Below are positions 11,823 to 23,801 of a DNA stretch of 64,000 nucleotides, piece by piece. Position numbers and translations under genes: made by a program. This DNA comes from Chamaecyparis obtusa (taxonomy: Eukaryota; Streptophyta; Pinopsida; Cupressales; Cupressaceae): the NCBI GenBank assembly GCA_027943335.1, contig BSBK01007860.1, forward strand, positions 496,001-560,000, given 5' to 3'. The notes below the pieces were generated by a model, which was not told the DNA's origin, made no database searches, and saw only the letters and a program-made list of their open reading frames with translations. How positions within the stretch are numbered: the first letter of the stretch is position 1; every line of letters starts with the position of its first letter.

Positions 11823-12871
11823 ACGGCTGTCGCATGATCGCATGGGATCTTTCGATCCCATGAGATCATACGACAACCGTTGATGTGGTGTCAGCAAAGA
11901 TCGACGGTCAAGACAAGCGGTAAGCGGTCATTAGTTAGCATCACGCAGTTGGTCGCATGATCGCATGGGCCTTCCTGGCCGCATGCGATCATGCAAAAAA
12001 TGGTAAGAAATCAAGCGAACATCGAGGTGGTGGTCAGTGACTAACACCTTACGGTTGGTCGCATGATTGCATGGGCTCTTTCGAGCCCATGCGACCATGC
12101 GACAAACCATCAACGGTTTCAGTGGTGGCAGTTTACAGTCATCGGTTAACATCATGCAACAGGTAGTTAGTGGGGCCCGAGGTTTCTGCATTGGTGCAAG
12201 TGCGACGAAGATCAATGGTGGTCGTATGATCTCATGGGATCTTCTGATCGCATGCGATCATGCGACAACCATCCAATGGGGATCTGCTGAGTTAGGTGGG
12301 TCCTATGCCAGGGGTACTGAGGTGTTTGCTGATGTGGTGGCCAGAATGAATAGAGGGATGACATGTGGCAGATCAGGGCTCAGGGTTAGCAAGCTTTGCG
12401 CGGTTGCACAGTTGGAGGTGGGCCCGGTTCTAGGTTCGGTCGGGTAATCTCGCAATGAAAAGAAGAATATTCTTTCTATCTGGTGATTACGAGACTTCCT
12501 TTAGTTGGGTAATCTCCTGACGAAAGGGAATATGCCAAAAGTCTTACGAGACTCAGCGACTGCCGTCGGATAAAGCAAGGATCAATGATTTTCGCATGGT
12601 CGCTAAGTGTGCCCGGGGTTAAGGAAAAGTTCACGCAACTTGGTGACTAGGAAGAGTTGAACCTGAGGTGAACCAAGGTTAGATTTGTAGTGCGGTCTTG
12701 TGGGCCCAAGGCGTCTTGTGCGACAGATTTTAAAAAAAAGCTTGTCGCATGATCGCATGAAGCCTTTCGGCCTCATGCGATCATGCGACCATTGCTTTGT
12801 CAAGTGGTGGCAGTTTTCAAGGGGAGTCGCATGATCGCATGTGGCTTCCTAGCCTCATGCAATCATGTGAC
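11823..12871. repeat. Array of six 40-58 bp palindromes (hairpins), core GTCGCATGATCGCATG
   Basis: Six imperfect inverted repeats lie at 11823-11880, 11955-11994, 12053-12108, 12217-12270, 12744-12789 and 12826-12871. Each has a left arm close to GTCGCATGATCGCATG, a short variable centre (for example GGATC-TTTC-GATCC or GGCTC-TTTC-GAGCC) and a right arm close to CATGCGATCATGCGAC. Centres differ between copies, but the two arms within a copy often change together (GGGATC/GATCCC, GGGCTC/GAGCCC, GGCC/GGCC). Spacers are unequal and partly related. Not a CRISPR array: the repeats are palindromic, diverged and irregularly spaced. Confidence 0.88.
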
Positions 12872-13600
12872 CAGGTTCATTTCAAGGCAGTACGGCCTAT
12901 TATTTTTCATGAGCTTTCTTATGAGGGAGATTTTTTGCGGGTAGCTAGAATTGATGTTGCCAAGGCGGTTGCAGGTTGTGGAGTTGATGAAGGAGGTTTG
13001 GGCACCATTTTGAGTCCTTTCCAGTATCTGATCAGATTTGGAGCCTTTATGGATGAGTGGGCTTGCAGGGGGTTGTCAGGTCAAGGTTTTTGTCTGCAGG
13101 TATGATCAGTTCAAGATGGGCACGTAAAGAAGAAGATATGTCTGATCTGTTGAGATATTTTCAGAGAAGCATTTATGATCAAACATGACCAATTTTAGGG
13201 ATGATTATTATAATGCATATCTATGTAGCCCTAATTCGGAGATATTTTGATTCCTGCCTGCATGCAAGGGATGTATATATTCTTTTTTGAGCCTGTAATG
13301 CTTAGATTTCACATTTTGTAAAAAGGGAAAGTCTTTCCTTGGAGAACTATCTGTAGCATTTCTGCTCTCTGGTTCTTCACATCTTGCAAGTTCTCATTGA
13401 TAATACAAATATTGCAAAGCATTTTGTGACATTTTTGTTGTCCTCATGCCTTCATGTCTGGATTATCTCTTATTGAATCAAAGTTTATGAATGCTTTCAG
13501 TGATATCTTAGGTTCCCTGATTCCTCTTACTTTCTGTAGCTATGTGTGTTATCGTGTTTGATCTGATTTAGATGTTTTGTGGGTATATTTCAGCCCCTAA

Positions 13601-14260
13601 CAGTCTTGTCTCAATCCTACACCGAGTTATAGGAGTGAATGTCTGTTTGCAGGTCATAGATTGTTTGTCTAATCCTGAGAGTCTTGTTGTTGTGAAGGAA
13701 TCTTCCTCTTTCCCTGAACATCCTCTTTTGTTTGCAGACCCTTCCATGAAACACTTATGCAAGCCTATTTAGTAAGTTGTGATCTCCTAGACCTAAGCCT
13801 CTCACTGGTTTCATTCCTCTATACTGAGATCCAAACCCAAGTTCGGTGCATCACCTAGTAGGATAGATTTGCTTTTAGTCATTTCCCTTTCCATGCATTC
13901 CTTCTATCCCTTTCCCTCAAAATTTTACATTTCCTGTTAAAAGCAAATCAAGGTGATTATCCAAGAGGAACCAGCCTAGAATCTGGAGGTTTCATCTTGG
14001 TTAGCAAAAGGTCCCACAACCTTGAGGTGATTCCCACGTTATACTGGATTATCAAGACTACGAGAGCTTGAGATCAGAGGTGCAAATTCAGTGTATAACA
14101 TGTACCTTGCCAATCAATTTCATCATTCCCTTGGCAATGTTTGATGTTATTTAGACACAATGAGTAGTGCGCCATCTAAGGTAAACCAAGAGGTTAAAAA
14201 GGAATGTCTGTAATGTGAAACCTATGAAATGAGGAAAATGGAATATAGGTCATTCAATCT
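13601..14260 (+). other. Non-coding leader-like stretch
   Basis: Follows the palindrome block. It has the look of a retroelement untranslated leader (T/C-rich, short frames only). No primer-binding site could be identified with confidence. Confidence 0.3.
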
Positions 14261-14364
14261 TTGAGTGTCTATCAAGCTTTCAATTATAGAAACTCCATTC
14301 CTACAAAAAAAATTGGACGAAGACCTGGGGGTATGTTCAATATGCAGTGCACCATTTGTAAAAG

Positions 14365-14993
14365 GTGTGTGAGGTGTTTAATTGGGGAAGAAGTTTTATC
14401 TCTCCTTTCTCAAAGAATTGTGTTTCCCAATCAGTTGCTTTCAATATTTTTTCTATTTCACTGGACTTGCTTCAATCTCATGTTTCTTTAGAGGAATTGG
14501 TTATGAAATGCATGTGTCCAGGTTTAGTTTCTCAAGAAACCATTTTTTGTGTGATTCAAGATTATAACCTTTACAATGGTGATGGGTATGTTGGTGGATT
14601 ATTCCCTAGATCCTCTATGCAATGTATCCCTTCTTTTGTCTCAGTCTTTGACAATATAAAGTTGGCCCTTGAATTGAAAGATTTTAGTTTTGTGCAAAAT
14701 GCACTCCAAAGGCACTGAGTAGAATTGGGTGCTCCCCTAGAAGGCCAAATTTGAGCCAAGATTAGTGCCATTTGCATGTTACTATTTGAGAATGAATAGA
14801 GTAGCGATGAGTGGAAAGTAGTGTCGAATGATAGGGTAGAGGTCCTTCCAGGTCGTGCTCCACAAGTCCTAGATTTGAATACTACTGCAAAGTTGGTTAA
14901 TGATGAAGATATTCAAGTTGTAACCTATTTACAACCTCTACAAGTTGTGGGGGGAGCATCTTTTGGCATAAATGATGCTAAATAATATGTTGA
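14365..14993 (+). pseudogene. Unrecognised decayed reading frame
   Basis: One plus-strand frame is open for 117 codons (14365-14718; MCEVFNWGRSFISPF...). It continues in the same frame through four stops to about 14993, with protein-like text such as DEWKVVSNDRVEVLPGR, APQVLDLNTTAKLV and DIQVVTYLQPLQVVGG. The composition looks coding rather than random. I do not recognise the family; by position it may be a gag-like protein of the element whose leader precedes it. No zinc knuckle, protease or RT motif is present. Confidence 0.4.
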
Positions 14994-16204
14994 TGGTAAG
15001 TGAGTTTAGGTGTTGTAATGATAGAGATTTGATTGCATGATGATCAGTTATTGAGTTGTCATTGATGTCAAGTATTGACCTAGTGTTGTTAGTATGTTGC
15101 CGAGTATAAGGTTGATGATCAAGGTGTTGCAGTAAGTTTTAGTTGTAGTTATTCATACGAGAGACTTAGGGATGTCTCAGAATGTTAAATGCATGACCAC
15201 TACTGTTGATATTGACTGCTAGGGAAGTTATAATAAGATGAAGGATAACAGTGTAACTGCTAGAACAATTAATGACATGCAATAGGTGATTTGAGTGGTT
15301 TTTTAAATCTTTAGTGTTTCTTATAATGCAGTTATAGGATATGATGGATAACAATTTTTGGATGCTATAGTCTCAATCACAACTGATTTGGATGACCAGA
15401 GTGAAGTTTAGAAGATCATAGAATAGAGTCAAAGTTGTTAATAGGTTGAAGTGTTAAAGTTCTTGAGCGAAAGTGATTAAATCTTTGATCGATGGAGGTT
15501 ATCATTTGGAATCACATTATTCGACGCTAGCATATGGTGAATAATCAAGAGGAAGCAAGTGTTTAGTCAAAACATGTTTGACTCCTTGACACTAAATCCT
15601 ACGTAAATCATTGTATTGGTTGACACAGTGTAGGAAAATTGTTTGATGCCTTGAGATGTGTATTGATGCATTTATTCAAGCATGAAGATTGAAAGTTAAA
15701 TTGTAGGCCGTTTAGGGTAATCCTAAGGCAATGGAAAAATTAAGGGCTTGATAAACAATATATATTGGATGAAGTTGAAATTTTTTAGTGTTGATCGTGT
15801 GTTGGGCAATTATGGTGTGAAGTGCAAGTTGTGATCAAGCCAGAGTAGAGATAAGTGTGGTAAGAGTGATTATGTGCTTCAGTGGATGTAATCAAGCAGA
15901 GGCAATGCTATTATACATATCATTATTTCTATTATTCCCTAATAGTTACAACAATCAAAATCCCTTAATAAGGTGGATCCTAGTAGGTCCCTATTGTAAA
16001 TCCTCTAACAAAGTGAATATATCTCGTGTTTAAAGTCCTCTAACAAGGCTACTCATAACAGGGTAAAGATCCTAACAGGCCTAAGGTAAATCCCTTAACT
16101 GGGTAGCACCTAATAGTGTTGTTGTAAACTCCTAACAAGGTTAAGCTCCTCACAGGGTGTACTTTAGAAAAGTACATCATTTAGTGGGTACTAATCCCCA
16201 ATGT

Positions 16205-16206
<2 letters not shown>
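14994..16206 (+). other. Non-coding retroelement-like sequence
   Basis: No open frames. The segment 15960-16200 repeats short phrases of the type CCTCTAACAAGG, CCTAACAGG and CTCACAGGG. It then reaches CCCCAATGTGG just before the T run. This may be the 3' end of an LTR retroelement; unproven. Confidence 0.3.

Positions 16207-16260
<54 letters not shown>
16207..16260. repeat. Uninterrupted T run, 54 bases
   Basis: 54 consecutive T on the plus strand. It could be a poly(A) tail of a minus-strand insertion or an expanded homopolymer. The length may be affected by sequencing or assembly. Confidence 0.95.
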
Positions 16261-18402
16261 CTGATTTGGCTTTTTTCAAGTGTTTCATAATTTTGTGGAT
16301 GTTCTTACGGTTATGATTTTAATATGCTACTATCAAAGTTAAATTTATGAATGTTGTGGTAAATATTAAGGGTTGAAAATTTTGGATAATCGTTAGATTA
16401 CTTATTCACCCCTCCCATCTCAGTAATCTGATCTTGGATTTAATAGCATTCCATGTTCTAATGGAGGAATAAGTTTATGAAGGATTTACAATTTTTTATT
16501 TTTGTGCTACCACTGTTGTTTAGAAAAACTTCTTTCAATGAACATCTATTTGTAGGTATCGACAGATGATGGACATACAGTTTGACAATTTTTCTCCTAA
16601 TTTTGAAAAGACTTGGAGTAAGGTCCTTACATGGTTTACAAATTCAACATGAAAACAAGATGTGCAGATGATGATGTTCGTCATTGACATGGACCTGCGA
16701 ATGTGAATTCACTTCATTTTGGCATAATGACTGTATACTGCCACTAAAATTTGGCAATTTTAGCTTTTGGTCTCAAAAACTTTATATTTGGCTGCACATA
16801 AGCCTTTTATATGAACATTATCTCTATGTAAATATTTCATTATATATATGCCTTTGTTGTCTTTTAAAAATAAAAATCAAAAAATGATTGGAACAATTAA
16901 CTATATTATCCCTTTAGTCTAGTAATGTAAATAATTTTAATTAATTAAATCTAATTCTAGCATAAAACCCATCATGACACCCTAACACCTATTATTTAAG
17001 TTAATTCCATCATTCCTACACTCATTAACATTTTCCATAATTTTTAATTTGTCTCACACACGTGTGAGCACATCCCCAAATTTGAACCCACCAACCCTTC
17101 ATAAATAGATAACCCCCTCTTACACATTTGTCCCCCATAGCCACCTTAAGCCACTTAACTCTTACACTTGTCTCCCACTTAGCATTTAATGCCCATCCAC
17201 CCAAGGTTGCTCACACATGGACTCCACCTCATCAATTCAAGTGAATCCCAACACTCCATTTCAACTTTGAATCTCAACCATCCATTTCCCTTCATTTCCT
17301 ATGGATAGGAGCCTCTCCTTGTGCATTTAATCACTCCATCAATTACATTGTTATCATTCTAAAACCATTCTATAGTTTTTAGTTCTTTTTATTTGCAATC
17401 TTAGAATTCACTTGGCATTTCATATCAAGGTTCAATAGTATATAGATGCATGTTTAGCATAGCTATAATCATGCTTCATTTATTTTAGTTTTGGCATTTG
17501 AATCCATTACTTTGTATGTGATACTTATTTAGGTTGCATTCTCATCCATCTAGTATTTAATATTCATTTGAGGATCATCTAGTTGTGTTTGGAGAGAAAA
17601 TAGCCACATCAAACCATCAAATGAGAAAATCAATGGAGTAGGGTGTCTCCACTCCGCTCAATCAGAGGTATGATTAGGATTACTTATCTTTATGCATTGT
17701 TTTTTGTTTGTTTTTCATTTGATAACAAAACATTCTAACCATATACAAAACCCAACAAGCAAAAGATCAAATTTCTAATACAAATTTGAAGAAAAATAGA
17801 AATTTCCCCAAAACAACAAGTGTATATATAAATGAACTCTTTCTTCCACATTAAAAGAGTCACTTTTTCCCCAGAAGGTAAAAAGGCTAAAATAAAATCA
17901 CTTATAATAAATTAAATGAAATACCAAAATCTTCCCAAAAACCCCCATTGGATAATTTAATCAAGTCCATTTAAATGGAATCCAACTACAATAATCCTTT
18001 TGGGAAATAAAACTAATCACAAAATAATTAAATCAACATAAATATCTAGCTCAACCACAATAATTATAGATAATCTATATGCAGAGACATGCACTAGTCT
18101 AACATAATCATGCGAGGAAGTTCAGATTTTATCCACATGATACTAGAGGTATAATATATCAAATACATATACATCTCTCATACAAGGACAATATTGGTTA
18201 AAATTATGAGTGACCAATGTAACTAACTCTTGTATCGCTGCCAAGGATAAGACACACTCAAGCTTGCAACTCAAACGAAGTTGATGTCTAATACTTGTTC
18301 ACTAAACATGCACACATCAAGTGTAGCTACTCACATCAAGTACTTGTATATAATAACTAAAGTGTGCCTAATGAAAGGATATTTTAGTGACATAATCATT
18401 CG
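16261..18402. other. AT-rich spacer, target of the LINE insertion
   Basis: No supported gene. The segment resumes at 25676 after the LINE, so 16261-18402 and 25676 onward were contiguous before the insertion. Confidence 0.5.
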
Positions 18403-18418
18403 TATGTATTTGAATGTT
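18403..18418. repeat. LINE target-site duplication, left copy
   Basis: TATGTATTTGAATGTT, identical to 25660-25675. The last two T overlap the poly(A) tail (T run on the plus strand). Confidence 0.95.
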
Positions 18419-18444
18419 TTTTTTTTGCTCGGTAATAATTATAT

Positions 18445-18450
18445 TTTATT
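18445..18450 (-). terminator. LINE polyadenylation signal AATAAA
   Basis: Minus-strand AATAAA about 20 bases before the A tail of the LINE. This is the usual position for the signal used by the element transcript. Confidence 0.6.
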
Positions 18451-18726
18451 AATAAAATAGGAAATTTACAATATGGCTTTAAGCCATTCTAGTTCAGACC
18501 TTCAGATCATATACTATAATCGATGACTTGATCGATAATTATAGACCTTTACAGTGTACTATAATCTATTATAACAACACCTCCTACAAACCCCCGACGT
18601 TATCAAAAAAGGGCTCGGTAATTACAGACCATTACTAGCTTCTTTAACCAAAAACAAAACACAACCCGACCAAAATTGCAGAGAACACCAAAGAAAAGCC
18701 TGCTAAGCCCTGACAAGTCGCACCAC

Positions 18727-19335
18727 TCAGCCTCTATGACGCGGGGTAGTAAAGCGACGCTTGCGAGGATGACCAACTAGAAACCCAAGCTCTTTACGTC
18801 GGCCCAATTGTTCAAAAGCCCTGATCTCCTCCTTTAAATGTGTCCATTCCACTGCAATCATCCTCTTATAATCATCTTTATCCACATTTGAGGGCCACCA
18901 TAGGAAAGAAAAAACCCCCTTCGCCCACCCTTCCACAGGGTCCTTGAAGCACTCACTATAATTAAAACCAAAACCAATAAACACCCATTCCAATAGAGAA
19001 TCCAAACCAACAATCAACTCCTTTGGAAATAAAGATGAGATCACCCATTTCACCGAATCCTCCTCCTCAGCCAACTCCAGTCCCCATGCCAAGATCATTG
19101 CTGCTATGTCAGCATTTATTTTCCAATGGTGCTGAGCTTCCTGAAAGAGCAGCCCCAAAGTCCATTGAACCACCTTTATCACTCCATTTGACGGGCATTG
19201 AAGCAAATGCTTTAGTATCAAATCTGCCACTGGACCATAGAGAGCCTTTTGTTGCAGGCCTATTTTGAAGGTGAAGGTAGGGTCTATTACCTTACCCATC
19301 GCATTGAACCAAAATGACAAAGCTGAAACCTGCAT
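18727..19335 (-). CDS. Intact 202-codon ORF in the LINE 3' region (ORF3)
   Basis: A complete minus-strand frame begins at an ATG four codons after a TAA and ends in TGA. It lies 250 bases downstream of the ORF2 stop and 300 bases before the element's A tail, so it travels inside the LINE. The protein is Trp- and hydrophobic-rich in the middle (VVQWTLGLLFQEAQHHW, SLLEWVFIGFGFNYSE), has acidic patches (ELAEEEDSVKW), and ends in a basic tail (HPRKRRFTTPRHRG). I do not recognise a domain. It has no internal stop, while ORF1 and ORF2 of the same copy have several each. It could be an accessory LINE protein or a captured host exon. No signal peptide is evident. Confidence 0.55.
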   Translation of the reverse strand: MQVSALSFWFNAMGKVIDPTFTFKIGLQQKALYGPVADLILKHLLQCPSNGVIKVVQWTLGLLFQEAQHHWKINADIAAMILAWGLELAEEEDSVKWVISSLFPKELIVGLDSLLEWVFIGFGFNYSECFKDPVEGWAKGVFSFLWWPSNVDKDDYKRMIAVEWTHLKEEIRAFEQLGRRKELGFLVGHPRKRRFTTPRHRG

Positions 19336-19584
19336 TGCTCCTTTTTAATAAAACTTCACACACTCTGAATACACTAGTACACTACAACACCATCATCAAC
19401 TTCACCCACCACACCACCAAATCATAAAAACATACACTTCGAAAGATCCACCACAACACATCATATGTTTCCTACGTCATCCCCAGCTCTACCCACCCAC
19501 GTCATCCGCCCTTATGGAAAAAATAAACATAAATTTCTAGCAAAAGCTATTTCAATCATCAAGTGGGGTCCATTCCCTTATGAA
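19336..19584 (-). other. LINE inter-ORF region
   Basis: Spacer between the ORF2 stop (TAA at 19585) and the ORF3 ATG, with stops in the ORF frame and no motif seen. Confidence 0.5.
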
Positions 19585-22500
19585 TTACCAACGATCACAT
19601 AATTCAAATTTTTGATACCCAATGGGTTCCAATTTCATAGTACATTTTGACAAAGAGTCCACCTCACCATTGCCCTCTCTTCTGATGTGGCTAATTTTAT
19701 AATCTTCAAACTCTAACAACAATGTCTTTATGTGTTTCACATAGTTACTAAGATGCCATGCCTCCACTTTGCCCTGTCTAATAGCTTCCACAATCACTAA
19801 CGAATCCCCCTCCAAATGCAACTTTGAAACTCCAAAAACCTTTGAGCATTCCACCGCCCATAAAGCCACCTTTATCTTAGCCAAATTATTCATCCCATCA
19901 GATAAATGCTTAGACCCAAAGGCCAAAACTGAGCCCTTTTCATCCCTAATAATAATCCCTGCACTAGATGGACCAGGATTCCCCTTTGAGGCTCCATCAA
20001 AATTTGCCTTGGCCCACCCACACTCCGAAGCCATCCAACACACATTCACCTTCTCCTTATACCTTCCCACATTTCTAGAGCAGCTATGGGCATACCTTAG
20101 CTTGATATCGGGCCAACTATCTAATAATCTTCCATCCTCTTTAGTGAAAAGTAATTTCTTGGAGGATTTCCTTAAAAGTGCAGTGTTCATTACCTCTGAG
20201 ATTGCATGCTCAATTCTCTAAAGAAGTCTATCCACAGGTTCCACAGTATCCTAAAAAATCTGCCGGTTCCTCTCCTTCTAAATCTCCCACACCACCAAAT
20301 AAGGACTGATCACCCATAAAATAGAAAGAAGAGATTTCATCTTGACCCTAGGCCAACTACCAAAGAAGTCCTTTAAATTGGACATCCAGGGGCCAAACCA
20401 GTTTAGTTTCTATTGGAGCATCAACCAACATTGTTTTGCTATAGAGCATCTCAAGAAAAGGTGGTCAGCTGAGTCTTCCTGACAATCGCACATAACACAT
20501 TTAGTAGGGCCACAAACACCTAACTTCTTCCACCTTTCAGCAATTAGAACTCTATTTTGGACTGCTAACCAACTAAAAGCCCTTGCTTTTGGTAGACAAT
20601 CTTTGCTCCAACATAAATCCACAGCCTCGAACCTGTCCCCCACCTCCATGGATAGAAATTTGAAACCCAATTTAACTGAATACTCACTTGAAGAAGAACC
20701 ACACCAAAACATCGAGTCTTCCTCATTAACCACACAAACCTCTCTCATCTGAAATATATTCTCTAGTAAACATTGTTGGGCAACTGAGAGACCATCCACC
20801 ATAGAGTCTTTCCAATTCCAACACCCCCCACTAGGATTAATTTTCCACCTCAAATAGTCACTAACCCTGCACCCCCATCTTTCACAAAGAAAAGTTGCCA
20901 AATCTCTAAGTCTTACATCATCTCTCAAAGCAGGATAGCCATTCCACGAGTCATTCTAGAAATGAGCTTTAACTCCATTACCAATCCTCCAAGAGATGTG
21001 ATCCGTGATGACATGCCTATAATAAATAATAAAATTCCAAATAGTTGAACCCCCTATTGGATTCCTAATTGTGAAAATCCTCTCATTAGACCCATTATCT
21101 AAATACTTTGCTTTGAGAATCTTCACCCATAATTGATTTGGGCATTTGTAAATCTGCCAGTAGAGTTTTGCACCAAGATCTGTATTCATAACATTCTAAT
21201 CCCTCAGCCCTGCCCCACCAAAAGCTTTAGGATGAAAAATCTTCCTCCATGCTAATAGAGGCACTTTCCCCATTTCAGAAGAACTGCTCTAGAAGAATTT
21301 CCTCAATTTCTATTCTATCACACCAGTCACCTTCTTTGGGATGTTCAAACAAAGCATATAAAAAATAGGCACAACAGACACTACCAATTTAAGCATTAGG
21401 ATGCACCCCACAGCAATGAGCCATCTACCTTTCCAACCATCCAAACACCGCAAACATTTTGACAATAAATCCTTCCACAAAACAGCTTTGTTCCTTCCTT
21501 GAAACAAGGGTATACCTAAGTATTTCCCAGGTAGAGACACTTTTTTATGTTAAGAATTCTGCAAATTGATCTCTGAGTACTCGAGGGCATGTTGAAGAAG
21601 AAGATCTCAGATTTATGCCAGTTTATAACCTGACCCAAGACCATCCCATAACAGTCCAGAGTCTTTTTCATAACTCTAGCCTCTCTTTCCGAAGCATCTC
21701 TAGCTAAAAAGTTGTCATCCACAAATTGAAGATGTGTAACAGCATCCACTCCTGCTACCACCTTCACACCCTTCTATGTACCAGCTCTTCTTTTAGAAGA
21801 GATCAGCCTCCCTAGTACCTCTACTAGAATTATGAAGAGGAATGGTGAGACAGGGTCCCCTTGGCGTATGCCCTTTTTTAAAGATAAAAAACCTTGAGGG
21901 CTTCCATTCACCAACACCGAGAAACGAGGAGTGCTAATACAACTATTCACCCAAGAAACCCAATGCTGATCAAAATCAAACCTTTGCAAAACTTTGATCA
22001 TAAAATCTCTATCCACTTCATCATAAGCTCTCTTAATATCCAGTTTCACCATCATCTTCTCCAATTTGTTCAACCTAATCGAATGAATTAACTCATGAGC
22101 AATAATTACCCCTTCATAAATAGATCGCCCCGAAGAGAATCCGATCTGCTCTGGAGAAATAACTACCTATAACACCTTCTTCAAACTATTGGCTATCACC
22201 TTAGAAATCACCTTATAAATAGTGTTGCAGAGGGCAATAGGATGAAGATCATCAAAGGAAGCCACCTTATCCCACTTTGGAATAAGGGCAAAAAATGTGT
22301 TATTGAAATCTTTAAGAACAAATCCCCCTTTCTGGGATTCCTCAACCACTGCCCAAATATCATTTCCTAACAAGTCCCAAAACTCTTGAAAAAAGAGAGT
22401 CGGGAAACCATCAGGCTCAGGAGCCTTGTCCCAGCCCAGTCCCCATACAACCTTTTTTACTTCTGCCAAGGATACAGGGTTAGTCAACATTTTATTCTAG

Positions 22501-23801
22501 TTAACAAACACATTACAAGGAATGCAATTTAAAATCTCCTCCACCATAGGAGGGCAAGGGAGACGTTGTCCCTGATCAATAAAAAAATCAACCGCTACCT
22601 TGTTAATACCATCAAGGTCTTCCACCAGAATCTCATTCTTATTAGCAATAGAGAAAATATTATTTCGTGCTCTACGAACCTTCACCGAGTTGTGAAAAAA
22701 TTTTGTGTTCCTGTCACCCTTGGCCAACCATGTTTCTCTAGATTTCTGCCTCCAAAACACTTCCTCCTTTGCAAGGACCTCCACATACTCATAGCAGAGT
22801 TTTTTTTCCTCCTCAAAATCCTCAACCTCCATTCCTTGGCTAATGATTTTTTCATTTAAAACCCTCAAAGTTTCCTCCACCTTTAACTTTTTTGAGAAAA
22901 GATTTTGAAAGTGGACCCTATTCCAAATCTTAAGCTTCTCTTTTAAAAATTGCAATTTTTTGAAAAAGGAGAAATCTAGATTACCTTCACACCCCGGAGA
23001 ATGAAGCCACCATTGCTTCACTAAATCCTTAAAACCTTCAAATCTGAACCACATTGCTTCAAATTTGAAGGGACATCAGTCTGGGGTTGATCCTGCCTAC
23101 ATATTCAAAGCAATAGGGAAATGATCCGAACCATGAATGGGCAGAATGACCGCATCCATATTCCAATTACATTTGGGAAAATCTCCAGCAATAAAAAATC
23201 TATCCAACTTCTCAGCAATATGAACAAAACTTGATCTTCTATTTGTCCATGTAAACTCCCCTTTTTTGAAAGGGACATCAAAGAGACCATTATCAACCAC
23301 AAAGTTATTGAAATCAACCTGGCTTGGGAGAAACCATCCTCTACCTCATTTTTTCTCCGTAGGGCATAGAACCGCATTGAAGTCCCCACCAAGCACCACC
23401 AATTCCTCTATTAACAGACCCAACAAATCTATGAGCTCTCTCCATACAAACCTCTTCTCTCTATCCTAAGTAGGACCATAAACATTTATGAGATTGAAAG
23501 ACACATGGAGTTGTTTTGAAGTCACTTTGCACCACTGCCAGTGCAGGTTATTTTGCATAACAACCAGCTCCACCACATCCTCCTTCTACAAAACACCCAA
23601 CCCTCCAGAAGCACCTACAGCAGGGACCCAATAGCATTTCCACCAGTTAAAACATTGACTACACCAATCTAAACTTTCTTGCTTGAACTTTGACTCTTGA
23701 AAGATCACCACATCAGGCCTTGCTTGATCCAAACCACGTTTGATCAAGCGAAGCTTGTCAGAGGCATTGCAACCTCTTGCATTCCATAAAAGCAACCTCA
23801 T
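19585..23801 (-). pseudogene. LINE ORF2: endonuclease, reverse transcriptase, zf-RVT, RNase H
   Basis: Minus-strand ORF2 starts at the ATG overlapping the ORF1 stop (MRLLLWNARGCNA). The APE-type endonuclease shows QESK, NVYGPT, GGDFNAVL and GSDHFPIA. The RT shows APEPDGFPTLFFQEFW, VKLDIKRAYDEVD, GIRQGDPVSPFLF and the catalytic QFVDDN (YADD/FADD class) near 21.70 kb. A zinc-finger RVT region follows (RAFSWLAVQNRV... CVMCDCQEDSADHLFLRC). RNase H has FDGASKGNPGPSSAG and HLEGDS, but the second acidic position reads NNLAKIKVAL instead of the usual NN.AE, a Glu-to-Lys change. Thirteen in-frame TAG and two TGA interrupt it, and an indel in an A run near 21546 shifts the frame. The protein would nick target DNA and copy the element RNA in the nucleus. 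This copy is dead. Confidence 0.93.

Larger units (their letters stand above)
11509..13600 (+). mobile_element. Candidate LTR or retroelement leader block with palindrome array
   Basis: This block is GC-richer than its neighbours. It opens with TGTAGTATACC directly after the LINE relic and contains short GTGTGTTTTCGACC repeats, the palindrome array, a TATA-like GATGTATATATTC near 13270 and T-rich 3' sequence. It ends at CCCCTAACA near 13600. No matching second copy is inside the window, so the LTR reading is inference. Confidence 0.35.

Noticed and set aside
11823..12871. CRISPR array
   Set aside because: Repeats are palindromic, diverged and irregularly spaced, with related spacers, in a plant nuclear context and without cas genes.
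19023..19268. Plus-strand ORF of 81 codons, and other plus-strand ORFs at 19.8-24.9 kb
   Set aside because: Antisense shadows of the LINE ORF2, ORF1 and ORF3.
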